The position numbers and the translations under genes were made by a program. The notes under the pieces were generated by a model. That model worked only from the letters and a program-made list of their open reading frames with translations. It ran no database searches and was not told where the DNA came from. A stretch of DNA of 64,000 nt from Shewanella marisflavi (lineage in GTDB: Bacteria; Pseudomonadota; Gammaproteobacteria; Enterobacterales; Shewanellaceae). Shown one piece after another: positions 26,213 through 37,786 of the stretch. Position 1 is the first letter of the stretch. Each line of letters opens with the position of its first letter. Location: NCBI RefSeq assembly GCF_023283925.1, contig NZ_JAKIKX010000006.1, forward strand, positions 177,980 through 241,979. The letters run 5' to 3'.

Positions 26213-26677
26213 TTAGCCCACCATGTAGGTGCCGGTGCCGAAGGCGATGTGAGCGCCTTGTTCGTTATGCAGCTCCATGCGGCAGACTGAAACGCGATTG
26301 CCGGCGCGGATCACTGTACCAGTGCCGGTAAACACCTCGCCGCGACCGGGTCTTAGGTAGTCGATGCGCAGATCTATGGTGCCTAAGGTTTGTAAGCGCT
26401 TTTGCAGGTCTTCCAAGCTCCAATCATCACGACTGGCCACCAGTCCTGAGAATGCCGTCAGACCGCCTACTACGTCCAGTACCGTTGCGGTGACACCCCC
26501 GTGCAGGATCTGCTGATGAATATTGCCGATGAGATTGCTGTTCATCTTCACTTCAACTTCGACACCCTCTAGATCATAACGCTTAATATCCATGCCAAGC
26601 AGTTGATGGAAAGGCACCTTAGTATCGAAGATCTCGGCGACGGTGGCGAGGGTTTGTGCTTGTACAGGTGTCGTCAT
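26213..26677 (-). CDS. yigI: Hotdog-fold thioesterase, YigI/PaaI-like
   Basis: A 154-residue protein of the PaaI thioesterase group. The motif GNIHQQILHGGVTATVLDVVGG carries the HGG signature and the catalytic-site aspartate of the 4-hydroxybenzoyl-CoA thioesterase-like hotdog fold. It probably hydrolyses acyl-CoA thioesters. It lies 155 bases before rarD on the same strand and is divergent from recQ, so placement supports the yigI name. The acyl substrate is not identifiable. Confidence 0.82.
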   Translation of the reverse strand: MTTPVQAQTLATVAEIFDTKVPFHQLLGMDIKRYDLEGVEVEVKMNSNLIGNIHQQILHGGVTATVLDVVGGLTAFSGLVASRDDWSLEDLQKRLQTLGTIDLRIDYLRPGRGEVFTGTGTVIRAGNRVSVCRMELHNEQGAHIAFGTGTYMVG

Positions 26678-26864
26678 AGGGCACTCCTTGTTAAGCCTAT
26701 TTCGTTAGAGCATTTAATCTATCGCTAATTCAGTAAGCTAAGCAAGCCCATGACTGAATTTTCACCAAATAGGGGCTGTGAACAACAATTAATTTCGGCA
26801 GAGTTGAGACAAGCAGGGCTGGCTTGATTAGAATAAGCGGCCAAATTGACCATAAATTAGCGCC

Positions 26865-28697
26865 ATGGACTTAGCCTTAAGCACGCCCGAATCGACCGAT
26901 AGCGATCCACTCGCCAGCTGTTTGCAGGCGGTGTTTGGCTATCGCACCTTCAGGACAGGCCAGCGAGAGGTAATAGAGCAGGCCTGTGAGGGGCGTGATT
27001 CGTTGGTGATCATGCCAACGGGCGGCGGCAAGAGTCTTTGCTATCAGCTGCCGGCGCTTATCTTACCCGGCTTGACGCTGGTGGTTTCTCCGCTCATATC
27101 CCTGATGAAAGATCAGGTCGATAGCCTGAAACAAATGGGCGTAGCGGCGGCTTTTCTTAATTCGTCTCAGTCGCGTGAAGAGGCGATGAGCATCTACCAG
27201 CAACTGCATAATGGCGAGTTGAAGCTCCTTTATGTGTCGCCCGAGCGCCTGCTGACGGCAAATTTTATTGAGCGTTTGCACCACCTGCCGATCTCTTTAT
27301 TTGCCATCGACGAGGCGCACTGTATTTCCCAGTGGGGACATGACTTCAGGCCTGAATATGCAGCCCTAGGGCAGTTAAAACAATATTTTCCCCAGGTCCC
27401 CATGATGGCGCTCACCGCCACTGCCGATAAGGCCACCCGAGAAGATATCTGTCAGCGGCTGGGGATCACCCCCTATGAGCTGCTCACCAGTTTCGATAGG
27501 CCCAATATTCGCTACACGGTGGCGGAAAAGCTCAACGCTGCCAACCAGCTCAGACAGTTTATTCAGGCGCAAAATGGCAATAGCGGTATCATCTACTGTA
27601 GTAGCCGACGCCGCGTCGATGAGGTGGCCGATCGCCTGCGCATGCAGGGCTATGACGCCGATGCCTATCACGCCGGTAAGACCCAAGAAGAACGCGCCGA
27701 TATTCAGGAGCGTTTCCTGAAAGATCAACTGGATATCGTGGTGGCGACTGTGGCGTTTGGCATGGGAATAAACAAGTCTAACGTGCGATTTGTCGTGCAT
27801 TACGACATTCCCAAGAGCGTAGAGGCCTATTACCAGGAGACGGGCCGCGCCGGTCGTGACGGACTGGATGCCGAGGCATTTATGTTGTTCGACCCCGCCG
27901 ACATTGGTCGGGTGCGTCATCTTATCGAGCAGCAAGAACCTGGACCCCAGCAACAGGTGGAGTACCACAAGCTCAATACCATGGCGGCCTTTGCCGAGGC
28001 TCAGACTTGCCGTCGCCAGGTATTGCTGCACTATTTCGACGAGAGTGCGTCCGAGCCTTGTGGCAACTGCGATATCTGTCTCGACCCACCCAAACGCTAC
28101 GATGGCGTCGAAGATGCCCAGAAGGTGCTTTCTTGTATCTTCCGTTTGCAGCAGAAGTTTGGCATTAACCACCTGATTGAGGTATTACGCGGTTCTAAGG
28201 CTGCGCCAGTGGTCGACCGTGGCCATGATAAGCTATCAACCTGGGGCATAGGTAAGGATAAAAGTCATGAATTTTGGCTCAGTATCATTCGCCAAATCAT
28301 ACACTTAGGCTTTGCCAGTCAAGATATCACCCGAGGGTCCGCCATTAAGCTTAATCCTCAGGCGCGGGCAGTGCTTAAGGGCGAAATAGCCTTGCAGCTG
28401 GCAGAGCCTAGAATAAGTATCACCACACATGTGAAACGCCGTAGCAGTAGCCGGGCGCCGCTAAATTACGATAGAAAGTTGTTTGCTCGCTTGAAATTGT
28501 TACGCCGCAGCCTGGCCGAGGAGCTGGATGTGCCTCCCTACCTGGTGTTTAACGACGCCACTCTGGCGGAGATGGCGGCTATGGTGCCCACCAGTCCTGC
28601 AGAGATGCTGGCGGTCAATGGGGTGGGCGAGACCAAGCTGAACCGTTTCGGCGGCGAGTTTCTCGACGAGATCAGCGATTACATTACCCGAGGGTAA
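26865..28697 (+). CDS. recQ: ATP-dependent DNA helicase RecQ
   Basis: 3'-5' SF2 helicase acting in recombination and replication-fork repair. The 610 residues match E. coli RecQ (609). Walker [11 protein letters not shown] is at 51-60, the DEAH box lies in [20 protein letters not shown] near 145, and motif [12 protein letters not shown] near 325. The zinc cysteines are in the CRRQ...CGNCDIC region near 380-405. An RQC winged helix follows and a C-terminal HRDC domain occupies about 530-605. It begins divergent from the yigI-like gene, with 187 bases between starts. Confidence 0.96.
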   Translation: MDLALSTPESTDSDPLASCLQAVFGYRTFRTGQREVIEQACEGRDSLVIMPTGGGKSLCYQLPALILPGLTLVVSPLISLMKDQVDSLKQMGVAAAFLNSSQSREEAMSIYQQLHNGELKLLYVSPERLLTANFIERLHHLPISLFAIDEAHCISQWGHDFRPEYAALGQLKQYFPQVPMMALTATADKATREDICQRLGITPYELLTSFDRPNIRYTVAEKLNAANQLRQFIQAQNGNSGIIYCSSRRRVDEVADRLRMQGYDADAYHAGKTQEERADIQERFLKDQLDIVVATVAFGMGINKSNVRFVVHYDIPKSVEAYYQETGRAGRDGLDAEAFMLFDPADIGRVRHLIEQQEPGPQQQVEYHKLNTMAAFAEAQTCRRQVLLHYFDESASEPCGNCDICLDPPKRYDGVEDAQKVLSCIFRLQQKFGINHLIEVLRGSKAAPVVDRGHDKLSTWGIGKDKSHEFWLSIIRQIIHLGFASQDITRGSAIKLNPQARAVLKGEIALQLAEPRISITTHVKRRSSSRAPLNYDRKLFARLKLLRRSLAEELDVPPYLVFNDATLAEMAAMVPTSPAEMLAVNGVGETKLNRFGGEFLDEISDYITRG

Positions 28698-28721
28698 TGC
28701 AGCTATAGGCAAGCGATTAGG

Positions 28722-30470
28722 CTAGTGAGCCTGTTGGCCGCTGTACTTACTGAGTTGATCGACACTGGCTCGTTTGACCAGGGAAGAGAGAGTATCGTGA
28801 TGCTGCATGACCGCCATTCCCATACTGACGCGAGTGCCATTTTGCAGAGGCTCTATGATGGCGCTCAACTGTCGCCCAATCAACTGCGCCCCCGGTAATG
28901 AGGTGAAGGGCAGCATGATCAGAATTTGATCGGCGCTGGTGCTCAATAATATATCCTGCTGGCGTATTTTCTGGGCCAGCCTGGTCTGCAGTTTCTCATA
29001 ATCTGCCATAGCAAGATGGCTGGGATTGATCAGTAAGATGGTGATGGGAAAGCCAATTTGTTTAGCACTGGCCAACAGCGCTTCCATCTTCTCCTGAGTG
29101 CTCATCGGCTCATCTCTTTGACTCTGTGGCAGCGGCGCCTTAGGCGTTCTGATACGGTTGAGCAGAATAAACAGCGTCAGTAGCAGGAAGAGCACCAGGA
29201 TGCCGATGAGGCCATAGCTGTCGCTGATGTGGGCATCAAGCTTGATAGGCTTAGGTTGATTGGCCTGTGCGAGTTGTTGGTAACGTCCAAGCTGAGCCTT
29301 TATCTGTAGTAGCCTGGTATCTTTAAGGAACTCATAGCTGCGCTGGGCCATCTCGAAGCGTTTTAGTTGATATTGATAGGCCTCTTGATACTGAGCTATA
29401 TCGGCAAAATAGCGGCTCAAGATACCATAACAGTAGACAAGCTCGTCAAACTGGTTGGTGCGCTCACCAATGGCAATAGCCTTTTGCATCAACTCTGTTC
29501 CTAACGCCTGTTCGCCATTGGCCAAATGAATATTGGCCAGCAGACGGTTGGCCCGTAGGCTGTCGTTAATTTTCTTCTGCTTATCAAAGGTGTTGAGTGC
29601 AATATTAAGTAGTTGAATAGCACTCTTGTCATTGCCTCGTAAAAACTCAATTTCTGCTAGCTGGGTGTAACTTTCGGCCAGTTCGGTGGCAGTCGCCAGT
29701 TCAGGTAGTAAGATCTTGGCTTCGAGTACCATGTCATCCCTAAACTTAACCTCTTGGTTATAATGGGCGACTTTAGCGAGAGCCAGCAAGACGGTGAGTC
29801 TCACCTTGCCTGTGGTCTGTTCGCTATCTAGTCCTCCCTTGGCATAGTTGAACGCCTGGTTATAGAGCCCCTTGGTTCTTAGCAGTTCGGCCATGGCCAG
29901 TTGAATGTATGGCCTAGGTGGTGTCAGCCATTGGGGCTGCTGCTTTTCGGTATCTGGGTAGATATCCTGGGCAAGGCGCAGATCTTCTAAGGCGCTGCTC
30001 TGACTCTCGATATGGGTATCTATCTTGCCTCTTAGCATCAGGCCATTGACCAGTGATTGCGGCTGCTGCTGTTCGCGTGACTGGAAGATAGCCGAGTCGA
30101 GTAGGGTGAGTGCCTGCCTGAGATCGCCATAGTCCATGTAGGCCGCTGCCATGCAGTTTAGAAAATAGGGACCGAGTTGATTAAGCTTGTTCGATTTGGC
30201 TTTGGCTTCGCTCATGCGGCCAAGATTGATGGCGGCCTCGTTTTCACCTAGCTGCACAAAGGCTTCACATTTTAGGATGGAGAGTCGAAGCCGATTTTCT
30301 TCAGACGTGTCTTCTTGATCCAGGCGTTGTTCCAGCGCCTGGATTTTTGTCAGGGTCTTGTTGGGATATTGGTAGACGTTATGGGCCAACTCATCCAACT
30401 CTGTCATAGTGTTCCCATAAGTGGGGATCAGCCAAAGGCTGAGGCTTAACACTATGAGACGAAAATCCAT
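28722..30470 (-). CDS. Periplasmic TPR protein with membrane anchor and degenerate GGDEF domain
   Basis: A 582-residue predicted membrane signalling protein. The signal peptide (about 1-19) is followed by roughly 390 residues of tetratricopeptide-type helices in the periplasm, a membrane segment at about 419-437, and a C-terminal cytoplasmic domain with the GGDEF fold. The expected R-x-x-D-x-x-x-R-x-GGDEF block reads RQQDILLSTSADQILIMLP, so the GGDEF signature is replaced by SADQ and cyclase activity is unlikely. It may bind GTP or c-di-GMP or act structurally. ATG at 30470 has GGAG nine bases upstream; a frame from 30542 would add an implausible tail before the signal peptide. It converges with recQ. 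Confidence 0.8.
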   Translation of the reverse strand: MDFRLIVLSLSLWLIPTYGNTMTELDELAHNVYQYPNKTLTKIQALEQRLDQEDTSEENRLRLSILKCEAFVQLGENEAAINLGRMSEAKAKSNKLNQLGPYFLNCMAAAYMDYGDLRQALTLLDSAIFQSREQQQPQSLVNGLMLRGKIDTHIESQSSALEDLRLAQDIYPDTEKQQPQWLTPPRPYIQLAMAELLRTKGLYNQAFNYAKGGLDSEQTTGKVRLTVLLALAKVAHYNQEVKFRDDMVLEAKILLPELATATELAESYTQLAEIEFLRGNDKSAIQLLNIALNTFDKQKKINDSLRANRLLANIHLANGEQALGTELMQKAIAIGERTNQFDELVYCYGILSRYFADIAQYQEAYQYQLKRFEMAQRSYEFLKDTRLLQIKAQLGRYQQLAQANQPKPIKLDAHISDSYGLIGILVLFLLLTLFILLNRIRTPKAPLPQSQRDEPMSTQEKMEALLASAKQIGFPITILLINPSHLAMADYEKLQTRLAQKIRQQDILLSTSADQILIMLPFTSLPGAQLIGRQLSAIIEPLQNGTRVSMGMAVMQHHDTLSSLVKRASVDQLSKYSGQQAH

Positions 30471-30706
30471 TTTTAAAAACTCCGGAACGAGTGTGCTGTT
30501 TCCATTCGCGGCATTATACTGATTTTCCATCAGCAATTGCATAAAAAATAATGCCCAAGATTGGAATCAGATAGATTGCTCGGCAAATGACCTAGTATGC
30601 TGAATTTAATCACTTAGTCACTCTTGTTGGCAAATAATTGGTTAGATTTGAGCGGTTAATCAAGATTTTTATCTGGTCTAATGTGGCAAACTTGAAAAAT
30701 ATGGGG

Positions 30707-30735
30707 TTGACTATTCGCCAGACACACGTTAAATA
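30707..30735 (+). promoter_or_regulatory. Predicted leu operon promoter
   Basis: TTGACT (30707-30712), a 17-base spacer, then TAAATA (30730-30735). Transcription from about 30742 would give a leader of about 180 nucleotides containing leuL and the attenuator. Confidence 0.6.
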
Positions 30736-30787
30736 TTAATCAGTCCAACGAAATGAAACGAATAATTACTTATTTTTTTTGAATACA

Positions 30788-30859
30788 ATGATGACCATTA
30801 ACCGTGCCCTACTCAACCTCCTCATTCTCATTCTCGCAGTCTCTGCGCGGAGAATGTAG
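30788..30859 (+). CDS. leuL: leu operon leader peptide
   Basis: A 23-codon open frame, MMTINRALLNLLILILAVSARRM, with six leucine codons (one CTA, five CTC) in nine consecutive positions. It sits just upstream of a strong terminator and leuA. Stalling of a ribosome at these codons when leucyl-tRNA is scarce would allow the antiterminator to form. Start could be either of the adjacent ATG codons; no strong Shine-Dalgarno is seen. The two interspersed isoleucine codons could add some sensitivity to isoleucine. Confidence 0.82.
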   Translation: MMTINRALLNLLILILAVSARRM

Positions 30860-30928
30860 TGTTGCACGCTTAATAACACGACCAGCATTCATAAACCCCG
30901 CGCTCAACAACGCGGGGTTTTTTTGTTT
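30830..30928 (+). terminator. leu operon attenuator (1:2 and 3:4 hairpins)
   Basis: The 1:2 pause hairpin pairs ATTCTCGCAG (30830-30839) with CTGC plus GAGAAT (30843-30855). The 3:4 terminator pairs AAACCCCGCG (30893-30902) with CGCGGGGTTT (30911-30920) and runs into seven T. The alternative 2:3 antiterminator pairs GCGCGG (30845-30850) with CCGCGC (30898-30903), and GAATG (30852-30856) with CATTC (30886-30890). These arms are mutually exclusive, the pattern of classical amino-acid attenuation. Confidence 0.82.
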
Positions 30929-30982
30929 ATGGATTTGACGAATACCCAAAATTAGAGCCTAGACGTACCATGGAGAAACCAG

Positions 30983-32554
30983 ATGTCTAACCGAGTGATA
31001 ATATTTGATACGACCTTACGCGATGGTGAGCAAGCATTAGCAGCGAGTTTAACGGTTAAGGAGAAATTGCAGATAGCACTGTCACTCGAGCGTCTGGGCG
31101 TGGATGTGATGGAGGTCGGTTTTCCCGTCTCATCCCCAGGTGATTTCGAGTCGGTACAAACCATTGCCCGTACTATCAAGAATAGCCGGGTGTGTGCGTT
31201 AGCCAGAGCATTGGAAAAAGATATCGACGCCGCGGCTCAATCGCTGTCGGTGGCCGATCAGTTCCGTATTCATACCTTTATCTCCACTTCGACCATTCAT
31301 GTAGAGAGTAAGCTTAAGCGCTCGTTCGACCAAGTATTGGAGATGGCGGTTGGCGCGGTGAAATATGCCCGTCGTTTCACCGATGATGTGGAGTTCTCCT
31401 GTGAAGATGCAGGCCGCACACCTATCGACAATCTATGCCGTATGGTTGAAGCCGCGATTAACGCTGGCGCTAAGACAATCAATATTCCCGATACCGTGGG
31501 CTATACGGTGCCGAGCGAATTTGGCGGCATTATTCAAAACCTGTTTAACCGCGTGCCTAATATCGATCAGGCGGTGATCTCGGTGCACTGCCATGACGAT
31601 CTGGGTTTGTCGGTGGCCAATTCGATCACCGCAGTGCAGCACGGTGCGCGCCAAATTGAATGTACCGTCAATGGTATCGGCGAGCGCGCCGGTAACTGCT
31701 CCCTTGAAGAGATCGCCATGATCATCGCCACCCGCAAGGCAAGCCTTGGGTTGGAGACGGGTATCAACGCTAAAGAGATCCATCGCACCTCTAATCTGGT
31801 GAGCCAGCTATGTAATATGCCGGTCCAGGCTAACAAGGCGATCGTTGGTGCCAACGCCTTTACTCACTCTTCGGGTATTCACCAGGATGGTGTGCTTAAG
31901 TCGCAAAATACTTATGAAATTATGACGCCAGAGAGCATTGGCCTTAATCGCAACAACCTCAACATGACCTCTCGCTCGGGCCGCCATGTGATCAAGCATC
32001 GCATGGAAGAGATGGGCTATGGCGAGCAAGACTATGATATGGACACCCTGTATGAGGCTTTCCTTAAGCTAGCGGACAAGAAGGGTCAGGTGTTCGACTA
32101 TGATCTGGAAGCCCTGGTCTATATGGAGGCTCGCAGTGATGAAGAAAATCACTATGGACTTCAGCAATTGGTGGTGCACTCTGACTTGGCTGAGGGTAAG
32201 GCCACAGCGACTGTGACCTTGATGGTCGATGGCAATCCAGTGACCGAGGCGGCCACGGGGAACGGCCCGGTGGATGCCGCCTACAAGGCGATTGCCCGCG
32301 CCAGCGGCTGTGAGATCAATATCAGTAGCTATCAACTCAGTGCCAAAGGCCAGGGGCAAGATGCCTTGGGGCAGGTGGATATCACCGCCAAGTACCATGA
32401 TCAGAGTTTCCACGGTGTCGGCCTGGCAACCGATGTGGTTGAAGCTTCTGCGGCGGCGCTTATCCATGTGATGAACTTGACCTGGCGGGCAGACAAGGTG
32501 GCTGAGAACAAACATAAAATAAAACAAGCGCGTGTCGAGTTAGGCGGCGTTTAA
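30983..32554 (+). CDS. leuA: 2-isopropylmalate synthase
   Basis: Condenses acetyl-CoA with 2-oxoisovalerate, the committed step of leucine synthesis. The 523 residues equal E. coli LeuA. The HMGL-like TIM-barrel domain begins [12 protein letters not shown] and contains the metal motif HCHDDLGL; the C-terminal LeuA dimer domain (about 395-523) binds leucine for feedback inhibition. GGAGAAAC lies about eight bases before the ATG. First gene of leuABCD, under the attenuator directly upstream. Confidence 0.97.
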   Translation: MSNRVIIFDTTLRDGEQALAASLTVKEKLQIALSLERLGVDVMEVGFPVSSPGDFESVQTIARTIKNSRVCALARALEKDIDAAAQSLSVADQFRIHTFISTSTIHVESKLKRSFDQVLEMAVGAVKYARRFTDDVEFSCEDAGRTPIDNLCRMVEAAINAGAKTINIPDTVGYTVPSEFGGIIQNLFNRVPNIDQAVISVHCHDDLGLSVANSITAVQHGARQIECTVNGIGERAGNCSLEEIAMIIATRKASLGLETGINAKEIHRTSNLVSQLCNMPVQANKAIVGANAFTHSSGIHQDGVLKSQNTYEIMTPESIGLNRNNLNMTSRSGRHVIKHRMEEMGYGEQDYDMDTLYEAFLKLADKKGQVFDYDLEALVYMEARSDEENHYGLQQLVVHSDLAEGKATATVTLMVDGNPVTEAATGNGPVDAAYKAIARASGCEINISSYQLSAKGQGQDALGQVDITAKYHDQSFHGVGLATDVVEASAAALIHVMNLTWRADKVAENKHKIKQARVELGGV

Positions 32555-32589
32555 TCGCTTTTCAATATAACAGAATAAAGATCAATTAA

Positions 32590-33704
<1,115 letters not shown>

Positions 33705-33705
<1 letters not shown>

Positions 33706-35105
33706 TGGCTAAGACACTTTATGAAAAGGTATGGGATAGCCATATCGTTGCTGCCCCCGAAGGGGAAGCGCCGCTTATCTATGTGGATCGTCATCTGGTT
33801 CACGAGGTGACCTCGCCCCAGGCCTTCAGTGGTCTTAAGGTGGCCGGCCGAAAATTAAGGGCGCCAGAAAAGACCTTCGCCACCATGGATCACAACACCT
33901 CGACCAAGAGTGCCAGTTTAGATGCTCTCAGCCCTATGGCGCGCACTCAGGTGGAGACGCTGGCGCAAAACTGTAAGGAGTTTGGCGTCAGACTTTATGA
34001 CATTCACCATAAAAATCAGGGTATTGTGCATGTGATGGGCCCAGAGCTTGGCATTACCTTGCCTGGCACTGTGATTGTGTGTGGCGACTCGCACACCGCG
34101 ACTCACGGCGCCTTTGGGGCCTTGGCCTTTGGTATCGGTACTTCAGAGGTGGAGCATGTGATGGCCACCCAAACCCTGCGTCAGTTGAAAGCTAAGACCA
34201 TGAAAATAGAGGTTCGTGGTCATGTTGCCGAGGGGATAACCGCTAAAGATATCGTGCTGGCCATCATAGGCAAGATCGGCATGGATGGCGGCACAGGTTA
34301 TGTGGTGGAGTTCTGCGGTGAGGCGATCTCTGCGCTGTCGATGGAAGGACGTATGACCGTTTGTAACATGGCGATCGAGATGGGCGCCAAGGCGGGGATG
34401 ATCGCGCCGGATCAGACCACCATAGATTACCTCGAAGGCCGTGAGTTTGCGCCAAAAGGTGAAGATTGGCAGCAGGCGGTTGAGGCCTGGTTGTCGCTGA
34501 AATCCGATGATGATGCCCACTTCGATGCCCATGTGGTGTTGGAGGCGAGTGATATCGCACCACAGCTAACTTGGGGGACTAACCCTGGCCAGGTGGTGGC
34601 GATCGATCAATGTGTGCCCAATCCTGAGGATGAGTCGAACCCAACGGTTAAAGCCAGTATTCAAAAGGCGCTCGATTATGTGGCGCTGACGCCTGGCACT
34701 CAGATGACAGATGTCAGCATCAACAAGGTGTTTATCGGTTCTTGTACCAACTCACGAATCGAAGATCTGCGTGCTGCGGCTCAGCAAGCCAAGGGGCGTA
34801 AGGTCGCTGGTGGAGTCACGGCTATCGTGGTACCTGGCTCTGGCTTGGTGAAGGAGCAGGCGGAGGCTGAAGGTCTGGATAAGATCTTTATCGACGCCGG
34901 GTTTGAGTGGCGCCTGCCGGGTTGTTCTATGTGTCTGGCGATGAACGATGACAGGTTGGAGGCAGGCGATCGCTGCGCCTCGACCAGCAACCGTAACTTC
35001 GAGGGCCGTCAGGGGCGCGGAAGCCGTACTCACTTGGTGAGCCCTGCCATGGCCGCCGCCGCGGCGATTGCTGGCCACTTTGTCGATATTCGCAAGCCAT
35101 ACTAG
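33705..35105 (+). CDS. leuC: 3-isopropylmalate dehydratase large subunit
   Basis: Large subunit of the aconitase-like isomerase that converts 2- to 3-isopropylmalate. The 466 residues equal E. coli LeuC. The cysteines that bind the 4Fe-4S cluster are visible in [11 protein letters not shown] and in the CSMC of [10 protein letters not shown]. It starts inside the leuB stop codon and ends eight bases before leuD, with which it forms the enzyme. Confidence 0.97.
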
Positions 35106-35113
35106 GAGGTAGC

Positions 35114-35719
35114 ATGCAACCATTTACCACACACACAGGGCTTGCGGTGATCATCGACAGTGCCAATATCGATACCGATCAGATCATTCCTAAGCAGTTT
35201 CTCTCTAAGGTCACCCGTGACGGTTTCGGGATTCATCTATTTCATGACTGGCGTTATCTGGACGATGCCGGCGATCAGCCTAACCCTTCGTTTAGCCTGA
35301 ACCAGCCGCGTTATCAGGGGGCTTCTATTCTGCTGGCCAAGGAGAACTTTGGCTGCGGATCGAGTCGCGAACATGCGCCATGGGCCTTGGCCGATTTTGG
35401 CCTCAAGGTGATCATAGCGCCTAGCTTTGCCGATATCTTTTATGGCAATGCCATCAATAATGGCCTGCTGCCGGTGCGTTTGACTGAGGCAGAAGTTGCT
35501 CAGTTAATGCAAGAAGTTGAGGCTGAAGAAGGGGCGCAAGTTAGCGTTGATCTGCAGGCCCAGACTGTTACCTCGCCTTCGGGGGCTGAATTTCATTTTG
35601 AGATCGCTCAGTCGGCTCGTCATAATCTACTTAACGGGTTAGATGCCATTGGGATCAGCTTAGGATATGGCGAAGCGATTACTCAATACGAGGCAAATAT
35701 CCCGAGTTGGAGAGCCTAG
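35114..35719 (+). CDS. leuD: 3-isopropylmalate dehydratase small subunit
   Basis: Small subunit, 201 residues as in E. coli, carrying the swivelling domain. The motif [14 protein letters not shown] provides the catalytic serine and substrate-binding residues; [12 protein letters not shown] is the N-terminal hallmark. AGGAGGTAGC precedes the ATG. Last gene of the operon, followed by a terminator. Confidence 0.97.
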   Translation: MQPFTTHTGLAVIIDSANIDTDQIIPKQFLSKVTRDGFGIHLFHDWRYLDDAGDQPNPSFSLNQPRYQGASILLAKENFGCGSSREHAPWALADFGLKVIIAPSFADIFYGNAINNGLLPVRLTEAEVAQLMQEVEAEEGAQVSVDLQAQTVTSPSGAEFHFEIAQSARHNLLNGLDAIGISLGYGEAITQYEANIPSWRA

Positions 35720-35770
35720 CTCACTCATCTGTATCATTAGGCGTACATTTGTACTGAGTGTGATAAGCGA

Positions 35771-35806
35771 TAAGCCGGACGCATGATATTGCGGCCGGCT
35801 TTTTGT
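35771..35806 (+). terminator. Terminator of leuABCD
   Basis: AAGCCGG and CCGGCTT pair across a region whose GCA/TGC can extend the stem, followed by TTTTTG, about 50 bases after leuD. Confidence 0.75.
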
Positions 35807-36222
35807 TTACATTGTCCCTTATCTCACTATCTAACATTCATAAATTCAATATCTTACAATTGTTCTTTCGGCTTGTTATTCGTTAGTTTTAATTGCCTAG
35901 TGATTTATGCTGCTTGAGAGAGCGGTTTCAGGCTTACACATGTATCACTGCTTATTTTTGTATAGGCATTTGTTTTTAAATAGATATATTTAATTTAGTG
36001 TGGTTTACCTGACTAATTTTAGTGAACGCAGATCACATTTTTTTCATTTTGATAGCGTTTAAAAGCGCGATATCTATCCGTTTTGCACTCTATTTGAACG
36101 TTTTTGTTAGCATAATTCGCTTAAATTCATTATCTGCTTGTAAAGATATTCTGTATCAGTAGACTGCGGCTCACTTAATGACTGGAGCCTTTACTCTAAG
36201 TCGTCATAATAACAAGAGAGCC
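35807..36222. other. Long AT-rich intergenic region upstream of fadL
   Basis: I find no convincing gene, RNA or repeat. It presumably holds the fadL-type promoter. AGTGA (36021-36025) and TCACA (36033-36037) look like CRP half-sites but are seven rather than six bases apart, so a CRP site is not claimed. Confidence 0.5.
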
Positions 36223-37578
36223 ATGATGAAAAAGCATATTTTATCTTTAGCTGTAGTTGCTGCCATCGCTGCGCCACTATCACAAGTTCACGCTGCTGGA
36301 TTTCAACTTGCCGAATATTCTGCTACTGGTTTAGGCCGTGCCTTTGCGGGTGAAGCCGCCATGGCCGATAACGCTGCCGCCCAAGCCCGCAACCCTGCGA
36401 TGTTGACCTACCTTGAGGGACGTCAGCTGTCCGTTGGTGGAATTTATGTCATGCCAAACGTCGATGTCGAAGGCGATCTGACTTTGGCCTCGCCTGTGCT
36501 GGGTAATCAGCCTGTCACCATGAATGCCGATGCCTTAGATGTGGCCGGTAATGCCCTGGTGCCTAACTTTTACTATTCTAATCAGCTAAACGACCAGTGG
36601 ACCTGGGGGTTAGCGGTTAACTCTAATTATGGTCTGGCGACCGAAGTACCCAGCACTCACCCAACTGCGATTTTCGGTAATGAAACTTCAGTGACAACAG
36701 TCGAATTTAATCCGAACCTGGCTTACAAGGTGACAGATGCGGTTTCTATCGGTGCCGGTCTGCGTGTCGTTTATGGTGAAGGTAAGATTGGCGCCTCAAC
36801 CCCAGCTTGGGTTGACGGTATTAAGGCGATTCCGACACTGCCTGCCGAAGTGGCTGGCGCACTGCCACCAGGTGGAACCAGTCTGAAAGTAATGGAAGGC
36901 GATGATATTAGTTTTGGTTGGCAGTTGGGTGCCAGCTGGCAGATCAATCCCGCTCACCGCATAGGTGTTGCCTATCATAGCGGCGTTGAGCTGGAACTGG
37001 ACGGTCACGCATCTGGGCTTGTCTATGATGGTGGTCAAGATCTCGATATTGAGGGGTATGTGCCACTCGAGCTACCAGCCTTTGCTGAGCTGGCCTCTCA
37101 TCACCAATTAACTGACAACTGGGCGATGCATGCCAGCATTAACTGGACTCAGTGGAGTGTGTTCGACAGCCTGGTGGCTTACTTCCCAGGTGAGCAGAAG
37201 CCACTTGGCGGTTTAGAGTCAGACTTAGTAAAAGTAGAAAACTTTAAAGATAACTGGCGTTTTGCCTTGGGTACCACTTATCAACTCAGTGATAAGTGGT
37301 TAGTGCGCGGTGGCGTGGCTCTGGATAAGACGGCGGTTGAAGATGAGTACCGTACAATTACGATTCCTGATTCAGACCGTCTATGGCTTAGTTTTGGCGC
37401 GGGTTATCAGGCCACTAAGAATCTGACGCTAGACTTAGCCGTGACCTATATTAAGGCACACGGTGATGCACCTATCGATGAGACAATGAACCTGATGAAC
37501 CTGGCTCAAGTGAGCTTTAGCGGTGATGCGAGTGGTGATGTCTGGTTGGTGGGGGCTCAGCTGAGCTACAAGATGTAA
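36223..37578 (+). CDS. FadL/OmpP1 family outer membrane long-chain fatty acid transporter
   Basis: Outer-membrane beta-barrel of 451 residues in the FadL family, which passes long-chain fatty acids and other hydrophobic compounds. A signal peptide ends at VHAAG (about residue 25). The mature start GFQLAEYSATGLGRAFAGEAAMADNAAA, which forms the plug-domain NPA region (ARNPAMLTYL), is the family hallmark. The final residue run QLSYKM fits a barrel-closing strand. ATG at 36223 (AAGAGAG upstream) is used; a frame from 36178 would add 15 residues before the signal peptide. Monocistronic, between two terminators. Several FadL paralogs are usual in Shewanella. Confidence 0.92.
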   Translation: MMKKHILSLAVVAAIAAPLSQVHAAGFQLAEYSATGLGRAFAGEAAMADNAAAQARNPAMLTYLEGRQLSVGGIYVMPNVDVEGDLTLASPVLGNQPVTMNADALDVAGNALVPNFYYSNQLNDQWTWGLAVNSNYGLATEVPSTHPTAIFGNETSVTTVEFNPNLAYKVTDAVSIGAGLRVVYGEGKIGASTPAWVDGIKAIPTLPAEVAGALPPGGTSLKVMEGDDISFGWQLGASWQINPAHRIGVAYHSGVELELDGHASGLVYDGGQDLDIEGYVPLELPAFAELASHHQLTDNWAMHASINWTQWSVFDSLVAYFPGEQKPLGGLESDLVKVENFKDNWRFALGTTYQLSDKWLVRGGVALDKTAVEDEYRTITIPDSDRLWLSFGAGYQATKNLTLDLAVTYIKAHGDAPIDETMNLMNLAQVSFSGDASGDVWLVGAQLSYKM

Positions 37579-37609
37579 GTCGATTGAGGTCAAGTTTGAC
37601 TCAAGCATA

Positions 37610-37638
37610 ATGCCTCACTTAAGTGAGGCATTTTTTTA
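37610..37638 (+). terminator. Terminator of the fadL-type gene
   Basis: ATGCCTCAC, a TTAA loop and GTGAGGCAT form a perfect stem followed by seven T, about 30 bases past the stop. Confidence 0.93.
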
Positions 37639-37786
37639 TCTGAATATTTATTGGATATCTGAACTTCATAGGATTATATTCGTCTAATTATCAACGTATT
37701 TTTAGTTAAATTTAATCTATTCATTACCTGTTGCTTGCAGCTATAGCGTCTGCCAGTCAGGATGAACCAACAATAAGAGGTGTCCC

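Noticed and set aside
36021..36037. Possible CRP site before the fadL-type gene
   Set aside because: AGTGA and TCACA are seven bases apart rather than six, and the left half is not TGTGA.
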